A stretch of DNA of 64,000 nucleotides from JAJDGF01 sp031549325. Its GTDB lineage: Bacteria > Bacillota > Clostridia > Christensenellales > Aristaeellaceae. The stretch covers positions 1-64,000 of the forward strand of contig JAVBQA010000037.1 in assembly GCA_031549325.1 (NCBI GenBank), given 5' to 3'. Positions 44,597 to 54,293 of this stretch are shown here, piece by piece; within the stretch, counting starts at the first letter, position 1; each line of letters starts with the position of its first letter. Under the pieces are notes generated by a model. It saw only the letters and a program-made list of their open reading frames with translations, did not search any database and had not been told where the DNA came from. Position numbers and translations under genes: made by a program.

Positions 44597-45385
44597 ATGC
44601 AATTGGGGATGCCGACTTTGGTGGAAGCGCCGGGGCTTGCCGACAGTTTTGCGCTGGCGGGGAAGCTGGGTTTGCAGTTCATCGAGTTGAACATGAATCT
44701 GCCCGAGTATCAGACGGACGTCATCGATGCAGACCTTGCGGAGCGACTGTCCCGTGAGACGGGCATCTTCCTGACGCTGCACCTGGACGAGAACCTGAAT
44801 CCCTGCGACTTCAACCCGCTGGTGCGGGAGGCGTATGTGCGGACAATGCGCCAGACCATCGCCCTGGCCAAGCGGCTTTCGTGCCCGGTGGTGAACATGC
44901 ACCTTCATGAGGGCGTGCATTTCAAGCTGCCCGGCGAGAAGCGCTACTTGTTCGGGCAGTACGAGGCGCGGTATCTGGGCGACTTGCAGCGGTTCCGGGA
45001 TGCGTGCGCCGAGGCGGTGGGGGACGGCGCGCTGCTGCTGTGCATCGAAAACACGAGTGGGTACAGGGATTATCACAGGCGCGGCATCGAGCTGTTTCTG
45101 CAAGCCCCTTGCTTTGGGCTGACGCTGGACGTCGGGCATGATTACTCGGCAAACGCGGGCGACCTTGAGTTCATTCTATCTCACGAGAACCGGCTGAAGC
45201 ACATGCACCTGCATGGCGCGACGCGGCAAACCTGCCATCTGCCGCCCGATGAGGGTGAGCTGGATCTGCTTGCGCTGCTCGCGCTGGGCGAGGCGTGCGG
45301 CTGCCGGGGCGTGGTGGAGGTCAAGACGGCAAGCGCGCTCGGGCGCGCCGTTTTGTGGATCAACGGGCAGGAGGGGACAGCATGA
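44597..45385 (+). CDS. Sugar-phosphate isomerase/epimerase-like TIM barrel
   Basis: The ATG at 44597 follows GGGGGAAG; 262 residues. It has the AP-endonuclease-2/xylose-isomerase-like barrel, with NMHLHEG, LCIENTSG, LTLDVGH and MHLHGA supplying probable metal ligands (Glu, Asp, His). Members isomerise or epimerise sugars, inosose or hydroxypyruvate-type substrates. It lies between a glycyl-radical-like enzyme and alanine dehydrogenase, overlapping the latter by four bases, so a small catabolic pathway is likely; the substrate is not identifiable. Confidence 0.82.
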   Translation: MQLGMPTLVEAPGLADSFALAGKLGLQFIELNMNLPEYQTDVIDADLAERLSRETGIFLTLHLDENLNPCDFNPLVREAYVRTMRQTIALAKRLSCPVVNMHLHEGVHFKLPGEKRYLFGQYEARYLGDLQRFRDACAEAVGDGALLLCIENTSGYRDYHRRGIELFLQAPCFGLTLDVGHDYSANAGDLEFILSHENRLKHMHLHGATRQTCHLPPDEGELDLLALLALGEACGCRGVVEVKTASALGRAVLWINGQEGTA

Positions 45386-46506
45386 TCATTGGCATCCCGA
45401 AGGAGATCAAAGACAGCGAGCACAGGGTGGGCATTGTGCCAGCCGGAGTGAAGATGCTGCATGCGGGCGGGCACCGCGTGCTGGTGCAGGCGGGCGCGGG
45501 GCTCGGGAGCGGCATCACCGACGAGGAATATGCAGGGGCCGGCGCGGAGGTGGTCGCGGATGCGGCCACAGCGTGGGCGGCCGACCTGATCATCAAGGTA
45601 AAGGAACCGCAGCCCTCGGAATTCGGGCATTTCAGGCCTGGCAAGATCCTGTATACCTATCTGCACTTGGCGGCGGAACCGGACCTGGCGAAGAGGCTGG
45701 CTGAGGCGGGCATGGTGGCCGTCGCGTATGAGACGGTGCAGCTGCCAAGCGGCGGCCTGCCGCTGCTGACGCCCATGAGCGAGGTGGCCGGGCGCATGGC
45801 GGCCCAGATTGGCGCGCACTATCTGGAGCGCCACGCGGGCGGCGCGGGCGTGCTGCTGGGCGGCGTGCCGGGAGTGGCCAGCGGACATGTGGCCATCGTG
45901 GGCGGCGGCGTGGTGGGGCTCGGGGCGGCCAAGGTGGCCATCGGCATGGGCGCGCAGGTGACGGTGCTGGACATCAACATCGATCGGCTCAGCTTCCTGG
46001 ACGACCTGTTCTTCGGGCGGGTGACCACGCTGATGTCCAATGAATACAACATCGCGGCAGCGGTTCAGCAGGCCGATCTGGTGATCGGCGCGGTGCTGAT
46101 CCCGGGGGCGAAAGCGCCCAGGCTGGTGACCGAGGCGATGGTCAGGCAGATGCGGCCCGGCTCGGTGATCGTGGACGTGGCGATCGATCAGGGCGGCTCG
46201 GTGGAGACCATGGACCACGTGACCAGCCATAGCGACCCGGTGTTCATCAAGCACGGCGTGCTGCATTACTCGGTGCCCAACATCCCGGGCGCGGTGGCCC
46301 GAACCAGCACGTTCGCGCTGACAAATGCCACCATGCCATATGCGGGAAAGATCGCGGATCTGGGGTGGGAGCGGGCCGCGTTGACCGACAAGGCGCTCGG
46401 CAAGGGCGTCAACGTGGCATGCGGGAAGATTACCCATGCGGCGGTGGCCGAGGCGGTGGGGATGGAGTATGTGGCGCTGGAGAAGGCCTTGCAGCAGCGC
46501 TCCTGA
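45382..46506 (+). CDS. ald: Alanine dehydrogenase
   Basis: The product is 374 residues, normal length. It converts L-alanine to pyruvate and ammonia with NAD. It has MIIGIPKEIKDSEHRVG, IKVKEPQP (catalytic Lys), YTYLHLAAEP (catalytic His), the NAD loop IVGGGVVGLGAAKVA, and VAIDQGG. The start overlaps the previous stop (ATGA). It would supply pyruvate or nitrogen; in spore formers alanine metabolism is also linked to sporulation and germination. Confidence 0.95.
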   Translation: MIIGIPKEIKDSEHRVGIVPAGVKMLHAGGHRVLVQAGAGLGSGITDEEYAGAGAEVVADAATAWAADLIIKVKEPQPSEFGHFRPGKILYTYLHLAAEPDLAKRLAEAGMVAVAYETVQLPSGGLPLLTPMSEVAGRMAAQIGAHYLERHAGGAGVLLGGVPGVASGHVAIVGGGVVGLGAAKVAIGMGAQVTVLDINIDRLSFLDDLFFGRVTTLMSNEYNIAAAVQQADLVIGAVLIPGAKAPRLVTEAMVRQMRPGSVIVDVAIDQGGSVETMDHVTSHSDPVFIKHGVLHYSVPNIPGAVARTSTFALTNATMPYAGKIADLGWERAALTDKALGKGVNVACGKITHAAVAEAVGMEYVALEKALQQRS

Positions 46507-46569
46507 GGCGCTTATCCAGAGCAAATTTAAATATAGCGCATGAATTTGCCACAGGGACGCTGTCCCCAC

Positions 46570-46609
46570 AAAAACACCGGGCGAACCAGATTGTTCGCCC
46601 GGTGTTTTT
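46570..46609. terminator. Bidirectional terminator
   Basis: A perfect 17-bp inverted repeat (AAAAACACCGGGCGAAC and complement) with a 6-base loop is flanked by A and T runs on both sides. It serves ald on the plus strand and the potassium importer on the minus strand. Confidence 0.93.
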
Positions 46610-46635
46610 GAGTCGGCCGTCGCGCGTGCGCGTAT

Positions 46636-46764
46636 CTATTTGCGATTGCTTTGCACGTACGCGTCCATGGCGTCCGGCGCGCGTTTGGAAAGCTTCACCG
46701 CTTCCGCACGGTCACGCCATGTTCGCGCGCCGACAGCATGAACGCGATTGGCGTCCTCGATCAC
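46636..46764 (-). CDS. Possible small protein or gene remnant after the importer
   Basis: A GTG start lies three bases after the importer stop and encodes 42 residues with a protein-like composition (RTWRDRAEAVKLSKRAPD, ending QSNRK). GAAGGAAG in the end of the importer gene could serve as RBS. I recognise no family. It may be a real coupled small gene or the tail of a lost gene. Confidence 0.3.
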   Translation of the reverse strand: MIEDANRVHAVGARTWRDRAEAVKLSKRAPDAMDAYVQSNRK

Positions 46765-46767
46765 ATG

Positions 46768-48666
46768 TCATTTGGCTTCCTTCGCATGGGCGTTGTACAG
46801 ATAGGGCACCAGCGTGGTGGCGACGTTCCGGTGCTTGCCCAGCGTGCGCTCGATGAAAAAGGTGGTCTGGTTGTGGTAGATCCTGTCGCGCCAGCCGTGG
46901 CCCACAAACTTGGTCAGGATCACCGTGATCATCTCGCCTTTTTTCAGCTGGGCCTCGCGCTCCCGGATATAGCCCTCCAGGGGGGTGAGGATCTCGCGGT
47001 AGGGCGCTTCGATCACCGTCAGCGGGATCCCGATGGCGCGCTCCGCCCACTGCTGTTTCAGGATCTCGGTGTGCCGCGGGGTGGTGGAGATGTGCAGCGC
47101 GGTCACATCCGACGACACGTCTTTGGCGTAGTCCAGCGTCTTGAGTGAGGCCCTGTTCATGTTGTGAATCAGCACCACGCAGGGCAGCTTGTCGTGGCTC
47201 TTGCTGGGCGTGTAGTGGTAGTCGTAGCCGTCGGCGCTGATCTCCTGGAAGAAGTGGGTGTAGTATTTGTGGGTGGTGGACATGAACAGCATCACCAGCG
47301 GTACCGCCACCAGCAGAAACCAGGCGCCCTGGAAGAATTTGGAGTAAAACACCACGGCCGTGCCCACCAGCGTGATCAGCGCGCCCACGCCGTTGATGAT
47401 GGATTTGTGCTGCCAGCCAGGTTCTTTGGTGCGCAACCAGCGCACAAACATGCCCGCCTGGCTAATGGTGAACGACACAAACACGCCCACCGCGTAGAAC
47501 GGGATCAGCCGGTGCGTGTCGGCCTGGAAGATGATCATCAAGACCGCGCCCACCACGCAGATGAACATGATGCCGTTTGAAAAGCTGAGCTTGGTGCCGC
47601 GCTGGCTGAACTGGTGGGGCATGTAGCGATCCTTGGCCAGAATGGACAGCAGGATGGGCAGCCCATTGTAGGCGGTGTTGGCCGCCAGCAGCAGGATCAG
47701 CGAGGTGGTGATCTGAAGCGCATAGAACATGAAGCTGTTTCCAAACACCGCCTGCGCCATCTGGGACATGACGGTCACGCCTTCGTGCTCCAGCGGCACC
47801 ACGCGGGTGATGCTCGCCAAGATGCTGGTGCCGCCGAAGATGAACACGATGATCGTGCCCAGCATGAACAGCACGTGCTTGGCGGTTCTCTGCGCGGGCT
47901 CCTGAAAGCTCGGGATGGCGTTTGACACGGCTTCGACGCCCGTCAGCGCTGAGCAGCCCGATGAGAACGCCCTCAGGAACAGAACCAGCGTCAGGCCCTG
48001 CAGCGGCTGCAGAGGGAACTCCTCGATGCGAAGCTGCTCGGCTGTGTAGCTCAGCGGCGCCAACTGACCCTGCGCCGCGCGGAACAGGCCCGTCACGATC
48101 AGGATGGCCATGGACAGGATGAACGCGTACGTCGGCACGCCAAAGATCTTGCTGCTTTCGCCCACGCCGCGCAGGTTGATCAGCGTGATCAGCGCGATGC
48201 ACACGATCGAGATCGGCACCTGCAGCCCGTCCAGAGCCGGCGCGGCGGCGACAATGGCCGCCGTGGACGAGCTGATCGAAACCGCCACCGTCATGATGTA
48301 GTCCACGATCAGGCAGGTGGCCGCAAGCAGCGATGGCCTGCGCCCAAAGTTCTCCTTGGAGACGATGTAGCTGCCGCCGCCGTTGGGGTAGTGGTTGATG
48401 ATCTGTGTGTAGGAAAACACCAGGATCGTCAGCAGCAGGATGATGGGCAGGCTGACCCAGCCCACAAAGCCCACCGCCGCCAACCCCATCACGGGCACCA
48501 GCGCCATCAGGATCTCTTCCACCGCGTAGGCCACCGACGACACCGCGTCGCTGGCCATGATCGGCAGCCCCCAGATGCGGGACAGTCGTTCATCCGCCAG
48601 CTGGTCGTTTTTCAGTTCTTTGCCAAGCAGCATCTTTTTGATGCTTCCTGTGTTCAAGGTACGCAT
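46768..48666 (-). CDS. kimA: KimA-like potassium importer (APC/KUP superfamily)
   Basis: I start at ATG 48666 because the promoter at 48716-48743 excludes upstream ATGs; TTG 48657 is an alternative with better RBS spacing. The product is 632 residues with 12 predicted helices (about 35-470) and a cytosolic C-terminal domain. MASDAVSSVAYAVEEIL, YPNGGGSYIVSKENFG, LIVDYIMTVAVSIS, FSSGCSALTGVEAVSNAIP and LIPFYAVGVFVSFT closely follow Bacillus KimA, a high-affinity proton-coupled potassium importer inhibited by cyclic di-AMP. The leader (about 43 bases) is too short for a ydaO riboswitch. Confidence 0.85.
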   Translation of the reverse strand: MRTLNTGSIKKMLLGKELKNDQLADERLSRIWGLPIMASDAVSSVAYAVEEILMALVPVMGLAAVGFVGWVSLPIILLLTILVFSYTQIINHYPNGGGSYIVSKENFGRRPSLLAATCLIVDYIMTVAVSISSSTAAIVAAAPALDGLQVPISIVCIALITLINLRGVGESSKIFGVPTYAFILSMAILIVTGLFRAAQGQLAPLSYTAEQLRIEEFPLQPLQGLTLVLFLRAFSSGCSALTGVEAVSNAIPSFQEPAQRTAKHVLFMLGTIIVFIFGGTSILASITRVVPLEHEGVTVMSQMAQAVFGNSFMFYALQITTSLILLLAANTAYNGLPILLSILAKDRYMPHQFSQRGTKLSFSNGIMFICVVGAVLMIIFQADTHRLIPFYAVGVFVSFTISQAGMFVRWLRTKEPGWQHKSIINGVGALITLVGTAVVFYSKFFQGAWFLLVAVPLVMLFMSTTHKYYTHFFQEISADGYDYHYTPSKSHDKLPCVVLIHNMNRASLKTLDYAKDVSSDVTALHISTTPRHTEILKQQWAERAIGIPLTVIEAPYREILTPLEGYIREREAQLKKGEMITVILTKFVGHGWRDRIYHNQTTFFIERTLGKHRNVATTLVPYLYNAHAKEAK

Positions 48667-48715
48667 CTCCGTTCTATCTTGTTTTTGTTTGTGAATGCCT
48701 TGTGAGAACCCATTC

Positions 48716-48743
48716 ATTATAGTCCGATTGTGCGCAATGTCAA
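48716..48743 (-). promoter_or_regulatory. Consensus sigma-A promoter of the potassium importer
   Basis: On the minus strand: TTGACA (48743-48738), a 16-base spacer and TATAAT (48721-48716). Confidence 0.88.
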
Positions 48744-48795
48744 CCACATTCTGGCGTGAAAAGGGATAAGTCCGCGTTGCGCCGCAATTGTTACG

Positions 48796-48820
48796 AAAAA
48801 GCAGCCCATTGCTGAGCTGC
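48796..48820 (-). terminator. Terminator of the secreted helical protein
   Basis: On the minus strand, GCAGC...GGCTGC around a short loop is followed by T5, 28 bases after the stop. Confidence 0.7.
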
Positions 48821-48847
48821 CTCCATTGCTGCGCTGCCGTGCGGGCG

Positions 48848-49492
48848 TCATGGCTGTAGGTAGGCGATTACCTGCTCGATCTCGTCCTTGTGATCCCGCG
48901 TCCATTGCACAAGCTCCGCGTCCGTTTCAAGCCCGAGCTTTTGCTTGGCGTAAGCGTTGGCGAAAGCGGCCTGTGCCTCGGGCAGATCCATCGACAGCAG
49001 CACCGGCACCGCCAGGTTGCCATAGATGTCCAGCGCCCGGCGCTTCTCGGCGTCGCTCATGTCCGAGGCCACAATCGCGCCGACGTCTTGGGGAACGGTT
49101 GCGCGAAGGCTGGCCCAGTAGTCGGCAAACGATTGCCCGGCGGCCTGCGCCTTCTGCTTGATGGCGTCCACGTCGATGCTGGACAGCTTTTCGAGCAGCG
49201 TCTCGTAGGCCGTCTTGATGTCGTCGCCCACGTTGCCGCTTTTGAGGTAGGCCTCCAGCTCCAGGAGCGCCTGCCAGCCTTTGTCCTTCAGCTTCGCCAC
49301 GTCCTCGCTGTTTTCGAGGTAGTTCTTCAGGTCTTCGCTGAAGGCGCCCATGCTGGCCCCAAAGTCCGAAAAGAAGTCGCCCAGCGCCTCGCCTGCCTGC
49401 TTCATGTCATCTGAAAAGCCGCCTTGCGCGAAGCCCGCCATGGGATTCAGCAAAAGGAACATCGCCAGAAAAAGGGGAATGAGTTTCTTCAT
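48848..49492 (-). CDS. Secreted helical protein, unknown function
   Basis: The product is 214 residues with a signal peptide (1-22, cleaved near GFA-QG). The mature part is almost entirely amphipathic helix and moderately acidic; there are no cysteines and no recognisable domain. Repeated motifs such as LGDFFSDFGASMGAF hint at a packed helical bundle. The RBS complement is CCTCG at 49502. It stands alone between the importer and a sugar ABC operon. Confidence 0.7.
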   Translation of the reverse strand: MKKLIPLFLAMFLLLNPMAGFAQGGFSDDMKQAGEALGDFFSDFGASMGAFSEDLKNYLENSEDVAKLKDKGWQALLELEAYLKSGNVGDDIKTAYETLLEKLSSIDVDAIKQKAQAAGQSFADYWASLRATVPQDVGAIVASDMSDAEKRRALDIYGNLAVPVLLSMDLPEAQAAFANAYAKQKLGLETDAELVQWTRDHKDEIEQVIAYLQP

Positions 49493-49724
49493 GTCATCAC
49501 ACCTCGCTTATCTGCGGGATTGCCCATGCATTAGCCCACTTTGCCTCTCAATCATACACCAAAAGCGTCTGTTTCACAAGAGAAAGGATGTGTGTGTCCG
49601 CCGGGCCGCCGCGGTGGTGGCCGGACAGGCCCGTTTGTGATGCCGGCGGGCGATTGCCTCGCGCAGGGGTTTGCCTGGGTGCTCCGCGCAGAAGTCGCCG
49701 ATGCGGGAATGTTTGCGGCGGAGC

Positions 49725-49762
49725 AAAAGAGACCCGCGCCGGCTAAGGCGCAGGTCTCTTTT
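49725..49762 (-). terminator. Terminator of first sugar ABC operon
   Basis: AAAAGAGACCCGCGCC and GGCGCAGGTCTCTTTT form a 16-bp stem with one mismatch and a 6-base loop, 15 bases after the last gene. A and T runs on both sides make it bidirectional. Confidence 0.9.
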
Positions 49763-49776
49763 GCGCGTGGGGAAAC

Positions 49777-50700
49777 TTACTTCACGTCGGACGCTTTGAT
49801 CAGCTTGACGGGCGCGAAGATTTCGCGGGCTTCCGCGTTGCCGAAGGTCAGCGTCTCGCCCTTGATCAGTTTGTCAGCCAGCTCGGCGGTCAGCTTGCCC
49901 ATGCCCTCCGGATCCTGGGCAACGGTGGCGGCCATGGTGCCGGCTTTCATGGCGTCGATGGCTTCGCCGTCGCCGTTGAAGCCGATGACGATTACGTCGC
50001 TGCGGCCCGCATCGGCCAGCGCGTTCGCGGCGCCCACGGCCATCGGGTCATTCTCGGCAAACACGGCCACGATGTCCGGGTCGGACGCCAGCAGATCCTG
50101 CATGATGGTGTAGCCCTCGTCGGACTTGCTGTGGCCGGACAGTTCCTTCACCACGGTGAAGCCGGCGGCTTCGATGTTGGCCTTGAAGCCTTCGCCGCGA
50201 CGGATCGCGTAGACGGCGCTCGGCTCGCACTTGATGATGGCGACCTTCTTGCTGCCCTGGTTCGCGCCCAGCAGCTCGACGGCGTAGTCGGCGCCCTGCT
50301 GGCCGCCCTGGTAGCAGTCGGAGATCACGATGGCGTTGTAGTCGGTGCCGCCGCCGCCGATGTCATCCACGATCACAGGCACGTTCTTGGCCTTGGCAGC
50401 CTCGATGATGGAGGACAGCGCTTCGGGCTTGCAGGGGGAGATGATCAGCGCGGCCACGCCCTGGTCGATCAGGTTGATTGCGCCGGTGACCATCTGGGTC
50501 TCATCGCTCTTCTGGTCGTGCAGGATGTAGTCATAGCCCAGCGCCTCGACGCCTTCCTTGGTGCCCTTTTCCATGTTCTGAAAGAACTCGTACTGCATGT
50601 CATACACCGAGAAGCCGATGGTCTTGTCGGCAGCCAACGCCAGGGAGGAGAACGCCAGAGTCAGGATGACGCACAGGATCAGGGAAACGATCTTCTTCAT
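49777..50700 (-). CDS. Sugar ABC transporter substrate-binding protein (RbsB-like)
   Basis: The product is 307 residues: signal peptide 1-23 (ALA-AD), then the two-lobed periplasmic-binding-protein fold of the ribose/galactose class, with NLIDQGVAALIISPC, GFNGDGEAIDAMKAG and VAQDPEGMGKL. The mature N-terminus lacks a lipobox cysteine, so in a Gram-positive it must be held in another way, or the anchor is unrecognised. It is last in an operon with isomerase, ATPase and two permeases. Confidence 0.92.
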   Translation of the reverse strand: MKKIVSLILCVILTLAFSSLALAADKTIGFSVYDMQYEFFQNMEKGTKEGVEALGYDYILHDQKSDETQMVTGAINLIDQGVAALIISPCKPEALSSIIEAAKAKNVPVIVDDIGGGGTDYNAIVISDCYQGGQQGADYAVELLGANQGSKKVAIIKCEPSAVYAIRRGEGFKANIEAAGFTVVKELSGHSKSDEGYTIMQDLLASDPDIVAVFAENDPMAVGAANALADAGRSDVIVIGFNGDGEAIDAMKAGTMAATVAQDPEGMGKLTAELADKLIKGETLTFGNAEAREIFAPVKLIKASDVK

Positions 50701-50761
50701 GATGGTAACCTCTCCTTGTTTTTGGATTATGCAAAGGCCGGATTCTCCGGCCGATACACCG

Positions 50762-51793
50762 TCAGGAACGGGCGCGCGCCGCCTCGAGCCGGGCGTTGCG
50801 CTTGACGCGGCGGGTTTCGATCAGCTGGCGCACGCCGTTGATGGAGAACGCGCCGAGCAGGATGAACCCCTGCACCACGCGCTGCGCAAAGCTGTCCATC
50901 TTGAAGGCATTCATGCCGGCAGTGACGGTGACCAGGAAAATCGCCGCCACGATGGTGGTGAAGATCGAGCCCTTGCCGCCCGCGAGCGACGTGCCGCCCA
51001 GCACCACGGTGGAGATGACCACAAACTCGAAGCCGGTGCTCATGCCGGGATTGGATGAGCCCAGGAACGAGGCGTTCAGTATCGTGGCCAGGCCCACGAA
51101 CACACCCACCAGCGTAAAGATCAGGATCTTGGTTCTGTCTACGTTGATGCCGGAGATCTTGCTGGCCGAGACCGAGTTGCCGATCGCCAGGCAGTGACGC
51201 CCAAGGCTGGTTTTCCGCAGGATCACCGTGCCCAGAATGGCGCACACGATCAGAATCCAGAACGACACCGGCAGCCCGATGAGCGAACCCATGCCCAGCG
51301 TTCTGAACAGCCCGTACTGTTCCTTGGAGACGATCTGGTTGATGATCGTCGGGTTGCCGGCGCTGACGATGAACGCCAGCGCGCGGTACACGTACATCGT
51401 GCCCAGCGTCGCGATGAACGCCGGGATGCGCAGCTTCGCGATCAGCACCCCGTTAAACGCGCCCAGCAGCACGCTCAGCAGGATGACCGCCAGAATGGCC
51501 AGCGCGATCCCGAGATAGCCCAGGGCGGGGGAGAGCACGGACAGCAGCAGCGTGAACACGCACGCCAGCAGCGCCATCATCGACGCGATGCTCTGGTCGA
51601 AATGCTTGCTGGCGATGCACAGCGTCATGCCGATGCCGCAGATGCCGGAGAAGGACGCCTCACGCAGAATCGAGAGATAGATGTCCGCGCCGCGGAACGT
51701 CTTGTTGGTCAGGATCAGAACAAGCCACAGCGCGATCAGCGCGTACAGGATGCCCAGCTCTCGAAGGTTGATTTTTTTCAGCAAACCCTTCAT
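50762..51793 (-). CDS. Sugar ABC transporter permease (RbsC-like)
   Basis: The product is 343 residues with about ten helices. The RbsC-family segments GICGIGMTLCIASKHFDQSIASM, FVVISTVVLGGTSLAGGKGS and LGAFSINGVRQL are present (the first split as GICGIGMTLC and IASKHFDQSIASM). It lies three bases after the second permease gene. Confidence 0.92.
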   Translation of the reverse strand: MKGLLKKINLRELGILYALIALWLVLILTNKTFRGADIYLSILREASFSGICGIGMTLCIASKHFDQSIASMMALLACVFTLLLSVLSPALGYLGIALAILAVILLSVLLGAFNGVLIAKLRIPAFIATLGTMYVYRALAFIVSAGNPTIINQIVSKEQYGLFRTLGMGSLIGLPVSFWILIVCAILGTVILRKTSLGRHCLAIGNSVSASKISGINVDRTKILIFTLVGVFVGLATILNASFLGSSNPGMSTGFEFVVISTVVLGGTSLAGGKGSIFTTIVAAIFLVTVTAGMNAFKMDSFAQRVVQGFILLGAFSINGVRQLIETRRVKRNARLEAARARS

Positions 51794-51796
51794 CGA

Positions 51797-52765
51797 TTAC
51801 AGCGCCTCCTTCCGCAGTTCCTGGATGCCGCTGATCGCCAGCGCCCCGAGCAGGATCAGCCCGATCGCCAGCCGCTGGAACTCGTCGGACAGGCCCAGCA
51901 TGTTGAGGCCGTTTCGGATCAGCGCCAGCAGGATCGCGCCGATGAGGGATCCCCAGATGTTGCCCTTGCCGCCCGCGAGCGACGTGCCGCCCAGGATGGT
52001 GGCCGTGATGACGTCCAGCTCGAACCCGTCGCCCAGCACCGCCGCGCCCTGCATCAGCTGGGACGCGCGAATCAGGGCAGACAGCGCGGCCGTCACGCCC
52101 GTGACGACGAACACGATGATCAGCGTCCTGTCCACCGGAATGCCCGACGTGCGCGCGGCGCCCTCGTTACTGCCGATCGAGCGCACAAACACGCCGTAGC
52201 GCGTGTAGCGGTAGATCAGGTATCCGATCAGGAAGATCAGCACCATCATCAGAAGCGGCATCAGCTGCACTTGCTGGCCGAGCACATCCACGTTTTGCGA
52301 GAAGATCTTCGCCTCGGGGTTGCTGGTCCGGTTGATCATCTGTTTGGTGCCCTGCGTATAAAGCAGCGCCACGCCCTTGAAAATCATGCCCATCGCGAGC
52401 GTCGCCACAAAGGTCTGGATTTTCAGCTTGGTGATCGCCAGCCCGTTCAGCACGCCGCAAATGGCGCCGACGAGGATCGTCAGCAGCGTGGCGGGAATCA
52501 GCCCGATCAGCGGCAGGTTGGCCGCAAACACGCAGGTGGAGAGTCCGAGGATCGAACCGATCGAAAGGTCAAATCCACCGGAGCAGATCGCGAAGGTCAT
52601 ACCGCAAGACGCGATGCCGATGATCGCCGAGCGGGAAAGCACCGTCAGCAGGTTGGTGGCCGCCAGCGTCTGCGGCTTCAGGACGGCGAACACGGCCAGC
52701 GTCACGCCCAGGATGATGAAGATGCCAAACTGTTCCCAGCAGGACCAGAATCCCCGGCGGCTCAT
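51797..52765 (-). CDS. Sugar ABC transporter permease (RbsC-like)
   Basis: The product is 322 residues with the same fold and the segments GIASCGMTFAICSGGFDLS and LDVITATILGGTSLAGGKG. It differs clearly from its partner, so the importer probably uses a permease heterodimer. Its start overlaps the ATPase stop by four bases. Confidence 0.92.
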   Translation of the reverse strand: MSRRGFWSCWEQFGIFIILGVTLAVFAVLKPQTLAATNLLTVLSRSAIIGIASCGMTFAICSGGFDLSIGSILGLSTCVFAANLPLIGLIPATLLTILVGAICGVLNGLAITKLKIQTFVATLAMGMIFKGVALLYTQGTKQMINRTSNPEAKIFSQNVDVLGQQVQLMPLLMMVLIFLIGYLIYRYTRYGVFVRSIGSNEGAARTSGIPVDRTLIIVFVVTGVTAALSALIRASQLMQGAAVLGDGFELDVITATILGGTSLAGGKGNIWGSLIGAILLALIRNGLNMLGLSDEFQRLAIGLILLGALAISGIQELRKEAL

Positions 52766-54270
52766 GGGGTCACCCCCTCGCTAAAATATTGCTCAGAGCC
52801 GGTCGCGCAGCGCATGATCAGGTTTTCGTCCATCTCATCGCGCAGGATGTTGCCCGTGATACGCCCCTGGAACACCACGAGCGTCCTGTGGCAGATCGAC
52901 ATGATCTCGGGCAGCTCCGAGGACACCACCAGGATCGCCAGGCCCTTCCCGGCCAAACTCGACAGCAGCGCGTAGATTTCGGCTTTCGCGCCGACGTCGA
53001 TGCCGCGCGTGGGTTCCTGCATGATCAGCACCTTGCACTCGCCGGCCAGCGTGCGCGCCAGGATAAACTTTTGCTGGTTGCCGCCCGAAAGGAACATGAT
53101 GCGCTGCATTTCGTCCGCGTACTTCATGTTCATGGACTTGGTGTACTCGTCGAGCAGCGCGCGCTCCTTCGGTTCGGAAATGATGCCGTGGTGGGCAATC
53201 TCTTTCAGCACATTCATGGTCAGGTTCTCGCGCACCGTCATCAGCGCGAAAATGCCCGCGTCCTTGCGGTCCTCGGTCACGTAGCCCAGCCCGTTGCTGA
53301 TCGCATCCGCCGGGCCTTTGATGTCAATCTCCCGGCCGTTCAGCACCAGCGTGCCGCTGTCTTTTGGGAAAAGCCCGTAGACCGCGCGCGCGATGTCCTC
53401 GCGCCCACAGCCCATCAGGCCCGCCATGCCAACGACCTCGCCCTGCCGGAGCGAGAAACTCACGTCCTCAAAAGCGCCCTGTTTCGTGAAGCGCCTGACC
53501 TCGAGCGCCACCTCGCCCAGTTCTCCGGCGGCGTATTTGTACAGCTGCGAGATGTCGCGCCCCACCATCATCGCCACCAGGCTGGGCTCGTCCATCTCGG
53601 CTGTGTCGCGCGTGCCCACGAACTGGCCGTCGCGCAGCACCGTGATGCGGTCGGACAGCTCAAAGATTTCGCGCAGCCGGTGGGAGATGTACAGAATTGT
53701 CTTGCCGCTCTCTTTCAGCTTGCGGATGATGCCGTACAGCGTGTTGACCTCCTGGTTGTTCAGCGCGGCGGTGGGCTCGTCCATGATGATGATTTCGGCG
53801 TTGTGGGACAGCGCCTTCAAGATTTCGACCATCTGGCGCTCGGACACCGACAGCGACGACACTAGCGCCGTGGGCTTGAGGTTCAGCCCCAGACTGTCCA
53901 CCAGCGCCTGCGCGTTTTGGTTGAGTTGTTTGTAGTTGACGGCCCCGGCTTTTCCCGGCAGCCCGGAGATGTAGATGTTTTCCGCCACGCTCAGCGCGGG
54001 CATCAGGTTCAGCTCCTGATAGATCACGCTGATGCCAAGCTTCAGCGAGTCCGAGATGGATTTGATCTCGCACTCGGTGTCGTTGATGAAAATTTTGCCG
54101 CTGTCCATCTGGTAAAGCCCGCCGAGGATCTTCATCAGGGTGGACTTGCCCGCGCCGTTTTCGCCCACGATGGCGTGCAGCTCGCCGCGCTCCACGGACA
54201 GGCTCACATCCTGGAGCGCCTTGACGCCCGGAAAGCTCTTGCAGATGTTACTGGCCACAATAACCGGCAA
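52762..54270 (-). CDS. Sugar ABC transporter ATPase, duplicated (RbsA-like)
   Basis: I chose TTG 54270: GAAAGGGGG lies eight bases upstream and no ATG fits. The product is 502 residues, the normal length. Two ABC domains are seen: the first with Walker A GENGAGKST and LSVSERQMVEI, the second with the degenerate GLMGCGRED loop and the signature LSGGNQQKF. It powers the permease pair. Confidence 0.93.
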   Translation of the reverse strand: MPVIVASNICKSFPGVKALQDVSLSVERGELHAIVGENGAGKSTLMKILGGLYQMDSGKIFINDTECEIKSISDSLKLGISVIYQELNLMPALSVAENIYISGLPGKAGAVNYKQLNQNAQALVDSLGLNLKPTALVSSLSVSERQMVEILKALSHNAEIIIMDEPTAALNNQEVNTLYGIIRKLKESGKTILYISHRLREIFELSDRITVLRDGQFVGTRDTAEMDEPSLVAMMVGRDISQLYKYAAGELGEVALEVRRFTKQGAFEDVSFSLRQGEVVGMAGLMGCGREDIARAVYGLFPKDSGTLVLNGREIDIKGPADAISNGLGYVTEDRKDAGIFALMTVRENLTMNVLKEIAHHGIISEPKERALLDEYTKSMNMKYADEMQRIMFLSGGNQQKFILARTLAGECKVLIMQEPTRGIDVGAKAEIYALLSSLAGKGLAILVVSSELPEIMSICHRTLVVFQGRITGNILRDEMDENLIMRCATGSEQYFSEGVTP

Positions 54271-54293
54271 GTGCGAAGCCCCCTTTCTTTGGA

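Noticed and set aside
44460..44700. Frameshift hiding the glycine-radical loop
   Set aside because: I read all three forward frames past the stop; none encodes RVxGYS or the residues that usually precede it.
48667..48715. Cyclic di-AMP riboswitch before the KimA-like gene
   Set aside because: The consensus promoter leaves a leader of about 43 bases, too short for that RNA.
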